Assembly: GCA_016200895.1 (NCBI GenBank)
Contig: JACQDX010000019.1
Span: 1 to 64,000 of the forward strand
DNA: 64,000 nucleotides
Source: Burkholderiales bacterium
GTDB taxonomy: Bacteria > Pseudomonadota > Gammaproteobacteria > Burkholderiales > Burkholderiaceae_D
Direction: 5' to 3'
Under the pieces are notes generated by a model, which saw only the letters and a program-made list of their open reading frames with translations, searched no databases and had not been told where the DNA came from. The position numbers and the translations under genes are program-made. Below are positions 55,601 through 64,000 of this stretch, in pieces. Position 1 is the first letter of the stretch. Each line of letters opens with the position of its first letter.

Positions 55601-56550
55601 GCCTTGTTGATACCGCCAGGTGTCCTGGAAAAACCATTCAGCGCCTCTTCCAGGGTCTTCTGACTGCGCTCATATTGCCCCAATTGCCGTAACAGGCTAC
55701 CGAGATGGGACATGGCATAACCTATCAAGGCTGGCCATTCGGTTTCATGTGCACGTTCTGCGGCCCAGTCAAAGACCCCGGCAGCACCCTCCAGGTCGCC
55801 AACGGTTTGCATGGACTCGCCAGAATTACCGGCAGAAATGATTGCCAGCCGTATCAAGCCGGCTTGGCGAGCCAGTTCGCTAGATTGTAGATAATAAACA
55901 GATGCCCTTGCCGGTTCACGCCTGCCTTGAATTACCCCAGATGCGGCTGTCAGATGTGCAGCGACGGCGGGATGGTCGCGATGCTGATATTGTTTGTCAA
56001 ATGCTGTGTGCCTGACCGAGGCAGCCAGTGGATCATAAAATGCCAACTCATAAATAACCCAGGATTCGGCAATGGCCAGCCTGAGACTGTCATTTGCCCT
56101 GGTGTACCAACTTATTGCGGCTGCGCATGCACGGGCTTCTCTGGCAGGGTCACCTTGTTCCAGTGCCAATACAGCATCAGTCAGGCTGGCGTCTCCCAGA
56201 CCGGTGATGTCGTTCAAATCACTGAAGACTGTGATGGCTTCGGCCAGCAAGAGTTCGGCACTTTTTTTATCGCAAAACAATGCAGCGATTTCTGCCCGGA
56301 TCAGGCACAATCTGGCGTGAAACTGTCTTCTCAGGGTTTCTGGCGCATCAAGATCAGCCAGATCAGCAAGAACCGCCATCGCTAGTGTGGAAGCGCGTTG
56401 GCTATCCCTTTGCCGCAGATACCAGGCCAGCGTCAGTTGACTGATGAATTTATCCAGCCCCTGTGCCGAAGTCAGCCTGTTGGAAAGCTGGTTTACTTCT
56501 TCTTCAGTGGCAAATAGATTCATGGTCGCTGGCGAAATAGAATTGATCAA
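52627..56550 (-). CDS. TPR-GAF hybrid sensor kinase with REC and Hpt domains
   Basis: The 1307-residue cytoplasmic protein is organised as TPR-like helical repeats (about 15-460), coiled coil (470-520), GAF domain (about 525-685), HisKA with H723 in S-H-E-I-R-T-P-M-N, HATPase (about 830-950, D-T-G-I-G-M), receiver (about 985-1105, D1025 in D-L-Q-M-P) and C-terminal Hpt with H1174 in [11 protein letters not shown]. It holds a full internal phosphorelay, so an external response regulator should receive phosphate from the Hpt domain. None lies next to it. TPR arrays suggest a protein partner as the signal. Confidence 0.9.
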   Translation of the reverse strand: MINSISPATMNLFATEEEVNQLSNRLTSAQGLDKFISQLTLAWYLRQRDSQRASTLAMAVLADLADLDAPETLRRQFHARLCLIRAEIAALFCDKKSAELLLAEAITVFSDLNDITGLGDASLTDAVLALEQGDPAREARACAAAISWYTRANDSLRLAIAESWVIYELAFYDPLAASVRHTAFDKQYQHRDHPAVAAHLTAASGVIQGRREPARASVYYLQSSELARQAGLIRLAIISAGNSGESMQTVGDLEGAAGVFDWAAERAHETEWPALIGYAMSHLGSLLRQLGQYERSQKTLEEALNGFSRTPGGINKAIVHAELAECLLMQGEIDKAVTAFSEAIDLFRAAHSMDDLPQALIRYARALSVSGQADAALAAIAEAKSLIHQHQFTALGVTLNQTLAEIHARHIITMPEKMDAPNAIIHYLEESLQTGELTEGWQASTELLMALSDAWADVGDSNKALLYARQAITAEQRESKKQANNRTAMAQVRHETELIRAEAEQHRLVAVSEARRAATLQEAGATLERLGRIGQQITSNLEPEAVFEAIHFHLKDLLDATTFIIYMLSPDGQMLTQAFGIEENLPHPYHEVALTDERASSARCVRERREIKLELRPDNDFPVVPDTLETLSLLFAPLSIGERILGVMSIQTPREYAYGERECLIFRTLCSYGAIALDNANAYRELRLTQQQLESASMTERQARKKAEDATRLKSEFLANMSHEIRTPMNAVIGLAHLALQTRLTPKQYDYVSKIHHAGESLLGIINDILDFSKIEAGMLDVENISFSIKDVLNSVSTLTSQKAIEKQIAYIVQIAEEVPARLRGDPLRLGQVLTNLVNNSIKFTPGGGEIELSVSRPPTTSTTTDLTFSVRDTGIGMSAKQQQNLFQPFTQADGSTTRKYGGTGLGLSISRRLVELMGGQIEVYSQENQGSTFSFTLPLEIDLTLHGEPEARLESRNAHSANISAQNHAGRRVLLAEDNPVNQQIAIELLSMVGITADVADNGEEAVRLIMANEPGYYAMIFMDLQMPIMDGHEAAAKIRQDARLDDTPIIALTAHAVGDIRERCMREGMQDYLTKPIQPDALFAIVSHWMDTEHELPVPGSMITSTVFDDEDTGFPQFNELDTSLGLHYMGGRHEFYINMLHRFEQSQADTLHELNRLIQISEYGNAERLSHTLKGLAGSIGATKLQKIAAELEYKLSKEEGREFILETLEPLAQSLNAVLDELKTVLPGILPQHEEVVIDEAEAKNIVTELRILLAASDADAQSLFEENETAIASQFNPDAMIQLRHFMHQFEFESAAKLIEQQ

Positions 56551-56769
56551 ATCATACCTTATGCCACGCTGCTTGAAGGATTATGAGATGAGTTTTGTTG
56601 CAAACTCGGCAGGAGTAGATGTTTAGTCAGTAGTAAAACAGGAACTTTCTAGCAGCTAACGCATCTCATTCGACTAGGCTGATGTTCTATTGATATATTA
56701 TCGCCTGCTGATTAGTGCAGCCAAGTTTGAAATCTGGCAAATTAAATAATAATTCAAGAGGGAGAATCT

Positions 56770-59700
56770 ATGCGTGTGTCAAAACTGTTGCCGCTGGCTT
56801 GGGCTGTCATGCTGTGCTTACCGGCATTGGCTGATGAGCCAGTCATCAAACCGGAAGCTGAGAAGAAGAAATGGGATGTCAATCATCCTCCCGGCGAAAG
56901 CAAGACAGTCAATATTGACACCCGCACTGGTACCTGGATGAGTGTGGATGTCAGCCCTGATGGCAATCAACTGGTGTTTGATTTGCTCGGCGATCTATAT
57001 ACGCTACCTATAGCTGGTGGTGAAGCCAAGGCATTGACACATTCCATGGCCTGGGAAATGCAAGCGCGCTTTTCACCGGATGGCAAACAGATCGCTTATA
57101 TGTCTGACGCTGGAGGCGGCGATAATGTCTGGATCATGAATGTGGATGGCAGTAATGCGCATGCCGTTAGTAAGGAGGATTTCCGTCTCTTGAATAATCC
57201 TGTCTGGCACCCGAATGGCCAGTATATTGCCGCACGCAAGCACTATACTGGTACCCGTTCCCTGGGTTCTGGTGAAATCTGGCTCTATCATCAGAGTGGT
57301 GGCACAGGCGTGCAACTGAATGAAAAACCAAACTGGCAAAAAGACCTGGGTGAACCAGCATTTTCACCGGATGGCCGCTATGTCTATTATTCGCAAGACA
57401 CGACGCCGGGCACGTCCTTTGAATACAATAAAAATTCTAACGGGCAGATTTACCAGATTTTCCGCCGTGACCTGCAAGACGGCAAGGTCAAGGCGCTGGT
57501 CAGCGGGCCAGGTGGTGCAGTACGTCCCGTGCCTTCACCGGATGGCAAATATCTCGCATTCGTCCGACGCATCCGCAACCAGTCTGCCTTGTTCCTGAAA
57601 AATTTGCAGACAGGTGAAGAAAGCACAGCCTGGCCAGAGCTGGAGCGAGATATGCAAGAAGCCTGGGCCATACAAGGCGTGTATCCCGCCTTTGCATGGA
57701 TGCCAGGCAGTAAAGAGATTGTGGTCTGGGCCAAAGGCAAACTCTGGCGTCTTGATCCGTTCAGCCACAAGGCAGTGGATATCCCTTTCCACGTGCAAGA
57801 CACCAGGGAAGTGCGCAGTGCCTTGCGTTTCCCGCAAGAAGTTGCGCCTGACCAGTTTGATGTGCATCAATTGCGCTGGGTGAATGTCGCGCCGCAGGGG
57901 GATAAAGTTGTCTACTCGGCTTTGGGACATATCTATGTCAAAGACCTGCCAAATGGCGCGCCACGCCGCCTGACCACGCAAAGTACACATTTTGAATTCT
58001 TCCCTAGCTTTTCTCGCGATGGTAAGTCTGTAGTGTTCAGTAGCTGGAATGATGAAAAGCTCGGCGCGGTCAGAACAGTAGAACTTGCCAGCGGCAAGGA
58101 GACCATTGTGACCAAGGCCCCGGGCAAATATCTGCAGGCGCGTTTTTCACCTGATGGCAAGCAGGTCGCCTATGTCAAAGCCAAGGGCGGTTACCTGACC
58201 ACACCCTGGCATGGCATGGAAACTGGCGTTTTCCTGGCGAATGCAGACGGTAAATCCGAGCCTCGTCTGTTAACGGAAGAGGGAGGGGCACCGCAATTTG
58301 GTAAGGATGGGCAGGCTGTGTATGTCACCCGCACCCAGTACACTGGTGAAGTTGACTGGACTACCTCGCTGATACGTGTGCCTCTGGACGGCAAGTCTGA
58401 GCAGCCAGTCGCCAAAAGTGAATTCGCCGGCGAATTTGCGATTTCGCCAGATGGTGAGTGGCTGGCTTTTGGCGAACGTTATCACGCCTATGTGACGCCA
58501 TTGCCGCTGGCTGGCAAGGCTGTGACCATAGGACAGAAAATGGATGCGCTGCCGGTCAAGCAACTGGATGTGAATGCCGGTCAATACCTGCACTGGTCTG
58601 GCGACAGCAAGCGCATCAATTTCTCTTTGGGCGATGAATTATTCAGCCGTGAATTGAAAGATGCTTTTGCCTTTGTGCCGGGCGCGCCCGCTGAATTGCC
58701 AAAACCGGTAGAGCAGGGGCAAAAGATAGGCTTCCGCCAGGCTGCTGATAAACCGAATGGCTATACAGTCATATCCGGTGCCAGAATTGTCACCATGAAA
58801 GGCGAAGAAGTCATAGAAGATGGCCGTATCGTCGTCAAGGATAACCGTATCGTCAATGTAGGTAAATCTGCCGATGTGACCATACCTGCAGGTGCAACCC
58901 AGATTGATGCCAAAGGCAAAACCATCTTGCCGGGCCTGGTCGATGTACACTGGCATGGTAGCATGGGTGAGAGCGGCATCATCCCGCAACAAAGCTGGGT
59001 CAATTATGCTTCACTGGCTTTTGGGGTGACGACTATCCATGATCCGTCGAACGACACGGGCGAAATATTCACGCATAGTGAATTGCAAAGAGCCGGACAA
59101 GTTTTGGGGCCACGCATTTACTCTACCGGTACCATACTCTACGGTGCCAAGGGTAATTTTGCTGCCATCGTGAATAATCTGGATGATGCCTTGACGCATC
59201 TGAAACGCCTCAAGGCAGCAGGTGCCATTTCAGTCAAGAGCTATAACCAGCCAAGGCGCGAGCAACGACAGCAAGTTCTGGAAGCTGCACGGCAGACGCA
59301 AATGATGGTGGTGCCAGAAGGTGGTTCTTTATTCCAGACCAATATGAGTATGGTGGTAGATGGCCATACCGGCGTTGAGCATGCCTTGCCAGTCGAAAAA
59401 GTCTACGACGATGTCAAGCAACTGTGGTCGCAGACCCAGGTAGGTTACACCCCGACCTTGGGAGTAGCCTACGGTGGCTTGGATGGCGAGCATTACTGGT
59501 ATGCCCATACCGATGTCTGGAAGCATCCTCTGCTGAGTAAATATGTGCCGCGTTCAGTACTGGAACCGCGCAGTGTCAGACGCGAAACCGCGCCGGAAGA
59601 AGACTTCAACGTCATCAAGGTGGCGCAGACAGCAACAGCCTTGCAGCGTGCTGGTGTCCCGGTCAATCTGGGTGCACATGGCCAGCGTGAAGGTCTGGCA

Positions 59701-60042
59701 GCACATTGGGAGTTGTGGACTCTGGTCAAAGGTGGCATGACACCGATGGAAGCCATACGTAGCGGTACGATCAATGGCGCACGCTATCTGGGCATGGATA
59801 AGGACATAGGCTCCCTGGAAGTGGGCAAACTGGCTGACCTGATGATTATTGATGGCGATGTCCTCAAGGATATACAGCAATCAGACAAACTCAGCCATGT
59901 CATGCTGAATGGACGTTTGTATGAATCTGCTACCTTGAATGAAGTGGGTAAAACCAAAAAAGTGCGTAAGGCTTTCTTTTTTGAAGGCAAGAGTGGTGGA
60001 GAAATGCCAGTAGAAGCCGATGAGCATGCGCACGGCCACTGA
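56770..60042 (+). CDS. secreted beta-propeller amidohydrolase
   Basis: The 1090-residue protein has a Sec signal peptide (1-21). About 620 residues of TolB/WD40-like PD40 repeats follow, with many copies of F-S-P-D-G-K. The C-terminal part (about 665-1060) is an amidohydrolase domain with metal motif H727-W-H729 in D-V-H-W-H, and a possible carbamylated or metal-linked K-S-Y segment, ending in a His-rich tail H-A-H-G-H. The family covers exported peptidase or imidazolonepropionase-like hydrolases of unknown substrate. GAGGGAGAATCT precedes the ATG. It ends at a strong terminator. Confidence 0.85.
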   Translation: MRVSKLLPLAWAVMLCLPALADEPVIKPEAEKKKWDVNHPPGESKTVNIDTRTGTWMSVDVSPDGNQLVFDLLGDLYTLPIAGGEAKALTHSMAWEMQARFSPDGKQIAYMSDAGGGDNVWIMNVDGSNAHAVSKEDFRLLNNPVWHPNGQYIAARKHYTGTRSLGSGEIWLYHQSGGTGVQLNEKPNWQKDLGEPAFSPDGRYVYYSQDTTPGTSFEYNKNSNGQIYQIFRRDLQDGKVKALVSGPGGAVRPVPSPDGKYLAFVRRIRNQSALFLKNLQTGEESTAWPELERDMQEAWAIQGVYPAFAWMPGSKEIVVWAKGKLWRLDPFSHKAVDIPFHVQDTREVRSALRFPQEVAPDQFDVHQLRWVNVAPQGDKVVYSALGHIYVKDLPNGAPRRLTTQSTHFEFFPSFSRDGKSVVFSSWNDEKLGAVRTVELASGKETIVTKAPGKYLQARFSPDGKQVAYVKAKGGYLTTPWHGMETGVFLANADGKSEPRLLTEEGGAPQFGKDGQAVYVTRTQYTGEVDWTTSLIRVPLDGKSEQPVAKSEFAGEFAISPDGEWLAFGERYHAYVTPLPLAGKAVTIGQKMDALPVKQLDVNAGQYLHWSGDSKRINFSLGDELFSRELKDAFAFVPGAPAELPKPVEQGQKIGFRQAADKPNGYTVISGARIVTMKGEEVIEDGRIVVKDNRIVNVGKSADVTIPAGATQIDAKGKTILPGLVDVHWHGSMGESGIIPQQSWVNYASLAFGVTTIHDPSNDTGEIFTHSELQRAGQVLGPRIYSTGTILYGAKGNFAAIVNNLDDALTHLKRLKAAGAISVKSYNQPRREQRQQVLEAARQTQMMVVPEGGSLFQTNMSMVVDGHTGVEHALPVEKVYDDVKQLWSQTQVGYTPTLGVAYGGLDGEHYWYAHTDVWKHPLLSKYVPRSVLEPRSVRRETAPEEDFNVIKVAQTATALQRAGVPVNLGAHGQREGLAAHWELWTLVKGGMTPMEAIRSGTINGARYLGMDKDIGSLEVGKLADLMIIDGDVLKDIQQSDKLSHVMLNGRLYESATLNEVGKTKKVRKAFFFEGKSGGEMPVEADEHAHGH

Positions 60043-60075
60043 TGTTTGGGTGAGCTACTGAGTGTGAATGAAGAG

Positions 60076-60105
60076 TGCAGCTATTGAAAAATAGCTGCAT
60101 TTTTT
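60076..60105 (+). terminator. intrinsic terminator of amidohydrolase gene
   Basis: TGCAGCTATT and AATAGCTGCA form a perfect ten-pair stem with a GAAA loop, followed by six T. Confidence 0.92.
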
Positions 60106-60292
60106 ACATCTTTTGTCATGCAAACATACAGTTTGATCCAGCTATTCAAACAGCCTGTATCCTAAGTTGCTGGTGGCATGTGTCACAATAGCGGCTTGAC
60201 GCATTAGCTTGGTGCATTTTATGTTGTATTAGTAACATTAAAACGCCGACTTTGCAGCCTTGATTCTATGTCCAACCATCTGGAGTTCTATC

Positions 60293-61486
60293 ATGTTTCA
60301 GCACGTCGAAGCCTATCCTGGCGATCCTATCTTGTCTTTGAACGAGGCCTTTGGTAAAGACCCTCGTACCAACAAGATCAATTTGTCTATCGGTATTTAT
60401 TTTGACGATGCTGGCAAGATTCCTATGCTGCCATCTGTACGTACAGCAGAACACAAGGTCGTGGCAGATGCTGGCGCCCGTCCTTATTTGCCTATGGAAG
60501 GCGCAGCAAATTTCCGCACGGCTGTGCAGGAACTATTGTTTGGTGCAGACAGCGCAGCAGTCAAAGCTGGCCGTGTCGTGACAATACAGGCTGTGGGTTC
60601 CAGCGGTGGCCTGAAGGTGGGCGGTGATTTCATCAAACGTTATTTCCCTACGTCGACCATGCTGGTCAGTGATCCTACCTGGGATAATCACAAGGCAGTA
60701 TTTGAAGGTTGTGGTCTGACTGTCAAAACTTATCCTTACTATGATGCAGCAACTGGTGGCTTGCGTTTTGATGCCATGATCGAAGCATTGAAGGTAGCAG
60801 AAAAGAAAAGCATCGTTCTGTTGCATGCTTGCTGCCACAACCCTACAGGTGTAGACCTGACGCAAGAGCAGTGGCAACAACTGGTGCCGGTTTTGAAAGA
60901 GCGTGAACTGATCGCCTTCCTCGACCTGGCTTATCAAGGCTATGGTGATGGTATCGTCGAAGATGCCTATGCAGTGCGTTTGCTGGCTGAGCAGGGTTTG
61001 AGTTTCTTCGTTGCCAACTCCTTCTCCAAGAGCATGAGCCTGTACGGCGAACGTTGCGGTGCCCTGAGTGTAGTTTGCCCGGATGCGGCACAGGCAGTGA
61101 ATGTGCTGGGTCAGATGAAAGCAACGATCCGCCGCAACTACTCCAACCCACCTCTGCACGGTGGACAGTTGGTTGCCCGTGTATTAAGTGACCCTGAGCT
61201 GCGCCCAATGTGGGAAGCAGAAGTCGTCGCCATGCGCGACCGTATCCAGCTCATGCGCCGTAAATTGCACGATGTGCTGAGCGCAAAATTACCTGGCCGT
61301 GATTTCAGTTACTTCCTGACGCAGCGAGGTATGTTCAGCTACACAGGTCTGACTGCTGAGCAGTGTGATCGCTTGAAAGAAGAATTCGGCGTCTACCTGG
61401 TACGTTCTGGCCGTATGTGTATCGCTGGCTTGAATACTGGCAACGTTGAAGCGACTGCCAGTGCTATTGCCGCTGTCCTGGCTTAA
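60293..61486 (+). CDS. tyrB: aromatic/aspartate amino acid aminotransferase
   Basis: Class I PLP aminotransferase of the AspC/TyrB group, transferring amino groups between aspartate or aromatic amino acids and 2-oxoglutarate. ATG 60293 has GGAG at good spacing and yields 397 residues, the family length. The PLP lysine is K246 in S-F-S-K-S-M; H-N-P-T-G-V-D and the substrate Arg in L-V-R-S-G-R-M-C are present. Whether it prefers tyrosine or aspartate cannot be read directly. It is monocistronic, closed by a terminator. Confidence 0.9.
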   Translation: MFQHVEAYPGDPILSLNEAFGKDPRTNKINLSIGIYFDDAGKIPMLPSVRTAEHKVVADAGARPYLPMEGAANFRTAVQELLFGADSAAVKAGRVVTIQAVGSSGGLKVGGDFIKRYFPTSTMLVSDPTWDNHKAVFEGCGLTVKTYPYYDAATGGLRFDAMIEALKVAEKKSIVLLHACCHNPTGVDLTQEQWQQLVPVLKERELIAFLDLAYQGYGDGIVEDAYAVRLLAEQGLSFFVANSFSKSMSLYGERCGALSVVCPDAAQAVNVLGQMKATIRRNYSNPPLHGGQLVARVLSDPELRPMWEAEVVAMRDRIQLMRRKLHDVLSAKLPGRDFSYFLTQRGMFSYTGLTAEQCDRLKEEFGVYLVRSGRMCIAGLNTGNVEATASAIAAVLA

Positions 61487-61496
61487 GTCTGCTTCG

Positions 61497-61528
61497 TCCC
61501 CTGTCTTTTATCAAGACAGGGGATTTTT
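61497..61528 (+). terminator. intrinsic terminator of aminotransferase gene
   Basis: TCCCCTGTCTT pairs with AAGACAGGGGA around a five-base loop, followed by TTTTT. Confidence 0.9.
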
Positions 61529-61567
61529 ACATTTTGAGTTTGAATACCTCCAATAATCTGCATTGAT

Positions 61568-62065
61568 ATGTCCAGATATTTTCTATTTTGGTCTTTGGCA
61601 CTATTCAGCGTCCAGGCAAGTGCTGACGCCGTATATAAGACTTATGTCAATAAACGCTACGGTTTTGTCGTCGATTACCCGGATTATCTGAAGCCCCAGG
61701 GCGAAGCTGCGAATGGTGATGGCCAGGCATTCAGTTCGGCCAATGCAGATGCTGAACTGCGTGTTTATGCACGCGCCTGTATTGATGAAATAGATACCAC
61801 TCCGGAAGAATTTATCGCCAGGGCAAATAAGCAACAAAAGAAAGAGGGCCGGCAAATCACTTATCGCGCCAAGGGCAAGTCATTCGCTGTTGTTTCCGGA
61901 ACCAAAGCCGACAATATTTTTTATGACAAGGTCGTCATTGATGGTGGCTGGTGCAGCATTCTGGAATGGACTTATCCAGCCGCTAATAGAGATAAATACG
62001 ATGAGGCGACCAGACGTATTGCCAGTTCATTTAAGCCAGAGTTGGAAAGCAAATCGAAAAAATAA
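61568..62065 (+). CDS. exported hypothetical protein
   Basis: A 165-residue protein with a signal peptide (cleavage near S-A-D-A, residue 20) and an alpha/beta globular part that starts with Y-V-N-K-R-Y-G-F-V-V-D-Y-P, a pattern seen in small periplasmic proteins of unknown role. Two cysteines (in A-C-I-D and W-C-S-I-L) could pair. The C-terminus is Lys/Ser-rich. Function is unknown. Confidence 0.7.
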   Translation: MSRYFLFWSLALFSVQASADAVYKTYVNKRYGFVVDYPDYLKPQGEAANGDGQAFSSANADAELRVYARACIDEIDTTPEEFIARANKQQKKEGRQITYRAKGKSFAVVSGTKADNIFYDKVVIDGGWCSILEWTYPAANRDKYDEATRRIASSFKPELESKSKK

Positions 62066-62160
62066 ACATGTGCAATCTCGATTGATGTTGTTCGCAGTCA
62101 CTTGAAACTACATTCCAAAGTGTTAATATTCTGTATCTATACATACGGATGTGGTGACAT

Positions 62161-62676
62161 ATGAAGCAGCTAAAATCGGCTCTGCTCAGACTACAGTTTT
62201 GCTTGTTGCTATCTTGCATGGCATTGGCAGGATGTGCAGTTCAATTAGCGCCGGGCTATGATAAGGCTGTCGTTGACGGGCTTGGTGCTGCCAATACTGA
62301 TGCCATGATCTTGTTTGCCAGCGTTTCTAACGGGACTGACAAAAGCAGTTTTCCCTCTCGTGAAAATCAATATAACTCCCTCATAGGCCGGTTTGACGCA
62401 TTGAGTTTGCAGGCCGGTGCCAGACCCGTGCCCAAGAACAGGGTTACCGATGCCATCAACCGGGTACTGGACAAGCGTGGCAGTACCGCCATGACAGATG
62501 ACGACAGCACGCCGCCCAGCGCATATGCAATCAAAAAAGTCTCTGAAACCCTGGGCAAAATGCGTGATACCGACAGGCTGCAGGGCGTGACTTCTTTTGA
62601 GGTACAGGCTTTCAAGGGGCAGGCCGTGATCTATCTGGATCAGGCAATTACTTACGAAAATTTCTTGCAGCGTTAA
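62161..62676 (+). CDS. putative lipoprotein, unknown function
   Basis: A 171-residue protein with lipobox L-A-G-C (Cys25), then a mostly helical domain beginning A-P-G-Y-D. No family is recognised. It lies 13 bases upstream of the 115-residue gene at 62690, which suggests a functional pair at the cell envelope. Confidence 0.7.
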   Translation: MKQLKSALLRLQFCLLLSCMALAGCAVQLAPGYDKAVVDGLGAANTDAMILFASVSNGTDKSSFPSRENQYNSLIGRFDALSLQAGARPVPKNRVTDAINRVLDKRGSTAMTDDDSTPPSAYAIKKVSETLGKMRDTDRLQGVTSFEVQAFKGQAVIYLDQAITYENFLQR

Positions 62677-62689
62677 CCGGGGGATGAAT

Positions 62690-63037
62690 ATGGCACTTGA
62701 TCTTGACCAACTCGTTACTGACATGCAGACGGCTGCCACAAGCGTTTTGCAAGCCGATGTAACTACCTTGCGCGGATTTACGCAGCAACAATTAAAGGCA
62801 ATTGCGCAACAGGCTGAACTGGTCACTACTGGCATACTGACTAAGCAAATCACCAGTGAAACCCAGCAATTCTTTTTGGATGGGCTGGAAGATATGGCCT
62901 TGAGCTTTGCCAAGACTTTGCGCGGCTTGCTGATGGTCACCATAGAAAAAGTCTGGAATGCAGTCGTCGGGGTGCTGTGGACTGCAATTTCCAAGGTGAC
63001 TAATCTGGTGTTACCTGTTCCCGTCATGAATTCTTGA
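62690..63037 (+). CDS. hypothetical helical protein, partner of lipoprotein gene
   Basis: The ATG at 62690 is preferred over 62684 because GGGGG lies six bases before it; this gives 115 residues. The protein is helical, with an amphipathic Gln-rich first half and a hydrophobic segment near the C-terminus (about 85-110) that could contact membrane. No cysteine and no known motif. Probably co-transcribed with the lipoprotein gene. Confidence 0.6.
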   Translation: MALDLDQLVTDMQTAATSVLQADVTTLRGFTQQQLKAIAQQAELVTTGILTKQITSETQQFFLDGLEDMALSFAKTLRGLLMVTIEKVWNAVVGVLWTAISKVTNLVLPVPVMNS

Positions 63038-63066
63038 AACTCGTTTTTACCAGTGACTTTAACTAA

Positions 63067-63156
63067 GGAACCTCTGATTAAGTCCGGTTCACCATTCGCA
63101 AGTTATTGATTTTTCGAGAATTAATTTTACGATTTTGGACTTAATCTGAGATGCCC
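63067..63156. repeat. 90-bp inverted-repeat element, MITE-like
   Basis: GGAACCTCTGATTAAGTCC (63067-63085) and the reverse complement of its right end (63137-63156) agree at 16 of 19 aligned positions, with a perfect ten-base core GATTAAGTCC. The AT-rich middle has no coding capacity. It ends on the stop codon of the thioredoxin-fold gene, so insertion may have set the present end of that gene. Confidence 0.55.
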
Positions 63157-63713
63157 TAAGACAAGCTACATGAATGTTCATCGCAATCCCTGGCCTTGTC
63201 AGGTCTGTTGCTATTGGTGATGGCAGGTGTTTTTGCATCATCTGTTTCTGTTACCAGTTGCCCTAGAATACAGCCCAGCTTGAGGTCATCGATATGACCA
63301 AAGTGATGGAATCTGATGCGCCCTTGTCTGTCTATGAGCAAGATACTGGGTGTGCCACGCATGCCGTATTTCTGCATGCTCAAAGGTATTCCGTCAAATT
63401 GGCCGGGCATATCGATAGCAATTGGAAAACGCAACTTATATTCATGGATAAAGGCTTTTAAAGCTTCTTTGCCCATTGCACGATGATGTTCAAATACTGT
63501 ATGCAAACCTAAAACAACAAGTTCTTGCTGCGGAAATGCATTTCTTACTGCAGTTGCCTGTGGTAATCCATGTGACACACAGGAAGGGCATAGCATTTGA
63601 AAGCTATGCAGAAAAACGACCTTGCCACGCAAAGATTGCAAGCTGATAGCTGTATCAGTATTGAGCCAGTCCGACGTGATAAGTTCAGGTGCAATGCTGT
63701 TGATCATAGACAT
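63156..63713 (-). CDS. thioredoxin-fold (AhpC/TSA-like) protein
   Basis: ATG 63713, with GGAG seven bases upstream, gives 185 residues; the frame is open to a TTG at 63737. The fold is redoxin-like: G-K-V-V-F-L-H-S-F-Q-M-L-C-P-S-C with a CxxC pair, then G-L-H-T-V-F and the cis-Pro segment R-G-T-P-S-I-L-L-I-D. The C-terminal tail is polar with three Cys/His-containing residues. It likely reduces or forms disulphides, or detoxifies peroxide. The neighbouring AhpD-type gene supports a redox role. Confidence 0.82.
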   Translation of the reverse strand: MSMINSIAPELITSDWLNTDTAISLQSLRGKVVFLHSFQMLCPSCVSHGLPQATAVRNAFPQQELVVLGLHTVFEHHRAMGKEALKAFIHEYKLRFPIAIDMPGQFDGIPLSMQKYGMRGTPSILLIDRQGRIRFHHFGHIDDLKLGCILGQLVTETDDAKTPAITNSNRPDKARDCDEHSCSLS

Positions 63714-63774
63714 TTGAATCTCCGATGATGATTTCAATAAAGTGCAGAGATCTCTGCACTCTGGAAAAGTATGC

Positions 63775-64000
63775 TTAGTTTGTGCTGGAAACGCTCAGTT
63801 TGACTTTTGGAAAATCCAAGGGAACATCCAGTGCCACATTGATATAGTTGGTGTAGAGATTAAGTGCGACATGCGCCATGATTTCGACGATATGCTCATC
63901 GTCATAGCCTTGCAGTCGCAATGCTTCCACGTCCTCTTTGCTGATTTGTGCCCGTTGGCGGACAACCTTTAAGGCAAATTTCAAGGCGGCATCAGTTTTT
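63775..64000 (-). CDS. carboxymuconolactone decarboxylase/AhpD-family protein, 5' partial
   Basis: The frame is open to the window end, so only the C-terminal 74 residues are seen. The sequence K-F-A-L-K-V-V-R-Q-R-A ... D-V-E-A-L-R-L-Q-G-Y-D-D-E-H-I-V-E-I-M-A-H-V-A-L-N-L-Y-T-N-Y-I-N fits the C-terminal half of CMD-family alkylhydroperoxidase-like proteins. The CxxC active site would lie in the missing N-terminal part. It is upstream of and in the same direction as the thioredoxin-fold gene, so the two may form an oxidant-defence unit. Confidence 0.78.
   Translation of the reverse strand, partial: KTDAALKFALKVVRQRAQISKEDVEALRLQGYDDEHIVEIMAHVALNLYTNYINVALDVPLDFPKVKLSVSSTN

Noticed and set aside
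1..64000. CRISPR arrays, rRNA, tRNA, prophage or transposase genes
   Set aside because: I looked for regularly spaced repeats, tRNA-like cloverleaf sequences and transposase or phage motifs and saw none; a tool scan could still find a tRNA missed by eye.

Overview
The window looks like a chromosomal segment of a betaproteobacterium of the order Burkholderiales, most likely an Oxalobacteraceae member of the Undibacterium type. This is inferred from the protein flavour, the roughly 50% GC appearance, a DksA that has lost most zinc cysteines, the urtABCDE-ureD / ureABCEFG arrangement and a three-component D-hydroxyproline dehydrogenase locus. I saw no rRNA, tRNA, CRISPR array, transposase gene or prophage. 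Coding density is high, and nearly all genes are intact; the first and last genes run off the window.

Left part (1-16.0 kb). A 5'-partial DUF4157 (eCIS-type) protein carries a possible nuclease-like core and an FG-rich low-complexity tail. It is followed by dksA, a GlsB/YeaQ-type membrane protein, a class 3 lipase divergent from a patatin-like lipoprotein, several small genes, and an AraC regulator divergent from an operon for an alkyl-DHAP-synthase-like flavoprotein, GlpD, an FGGY kinase and an alpha/beta hydrolase. That operon ends with an AraC/GyrI-like regulator. It looks like a glycerol-phosphate or ether-lipid module with no assigned pathway.

Signalling block (16.1-22.6 kb). Five genes all on the minus strand encode PAS kinase, EAL-REC-PAS protein, PAS kinase, REC-HD-GYP protein and REC protein. 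The HD-GYP domain has lost several metal-ligand positions while the EAL domain looks intact.

Nitrogen block (22.7-42.3 kb). A long upstream region with a textbook sigma-54 promoter leads into urtABCDE (urea ABC importer) and ureD. An unrelated insert of about 7.6 kb then splits the urease genes: NAD-dependent epimerase, LysR regulator, DedA-rhodanese fusion, threonine/serine dehydratase, a small orphan gene, and an ECF sigma / anti-sigma / periplasmic protein operon. ureABCEFG and ureJ follow, apparently with their own sigma-54 promoter and an NtrC-like dyad. Urea import, hydrolysis and nickel handling therefore look jointly controlled by nitrogen status in two transcription units. A 116-bp palindromic element closes the block.

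Catabolic and right part (42.7-64 kb). A hydroxyproline degradation operon comprises a DapA-family deaminase, a three-subunit D-hydroxyproline dehydrogenase and 2-oxoglutarate semialdehyde dehydrogenase. Next come a membrane protein, a lipoprotein with aspartic-protease-like motifs, a TetR regulator divergent from an acyl-CoA dehydrogenase / CaiB-family pair, a 1307-residue TPR-GAF-hybrid kinase-Hpt protein, a secreted 1090-residue beta-propeller amidohydrolase, an aromatic/aspartate aminotransferase, three small envelope or unknown proteins, a MITE-like inverted repeat, a thioredoxin-fold protein and a partial AhpD/CMD-family gene.
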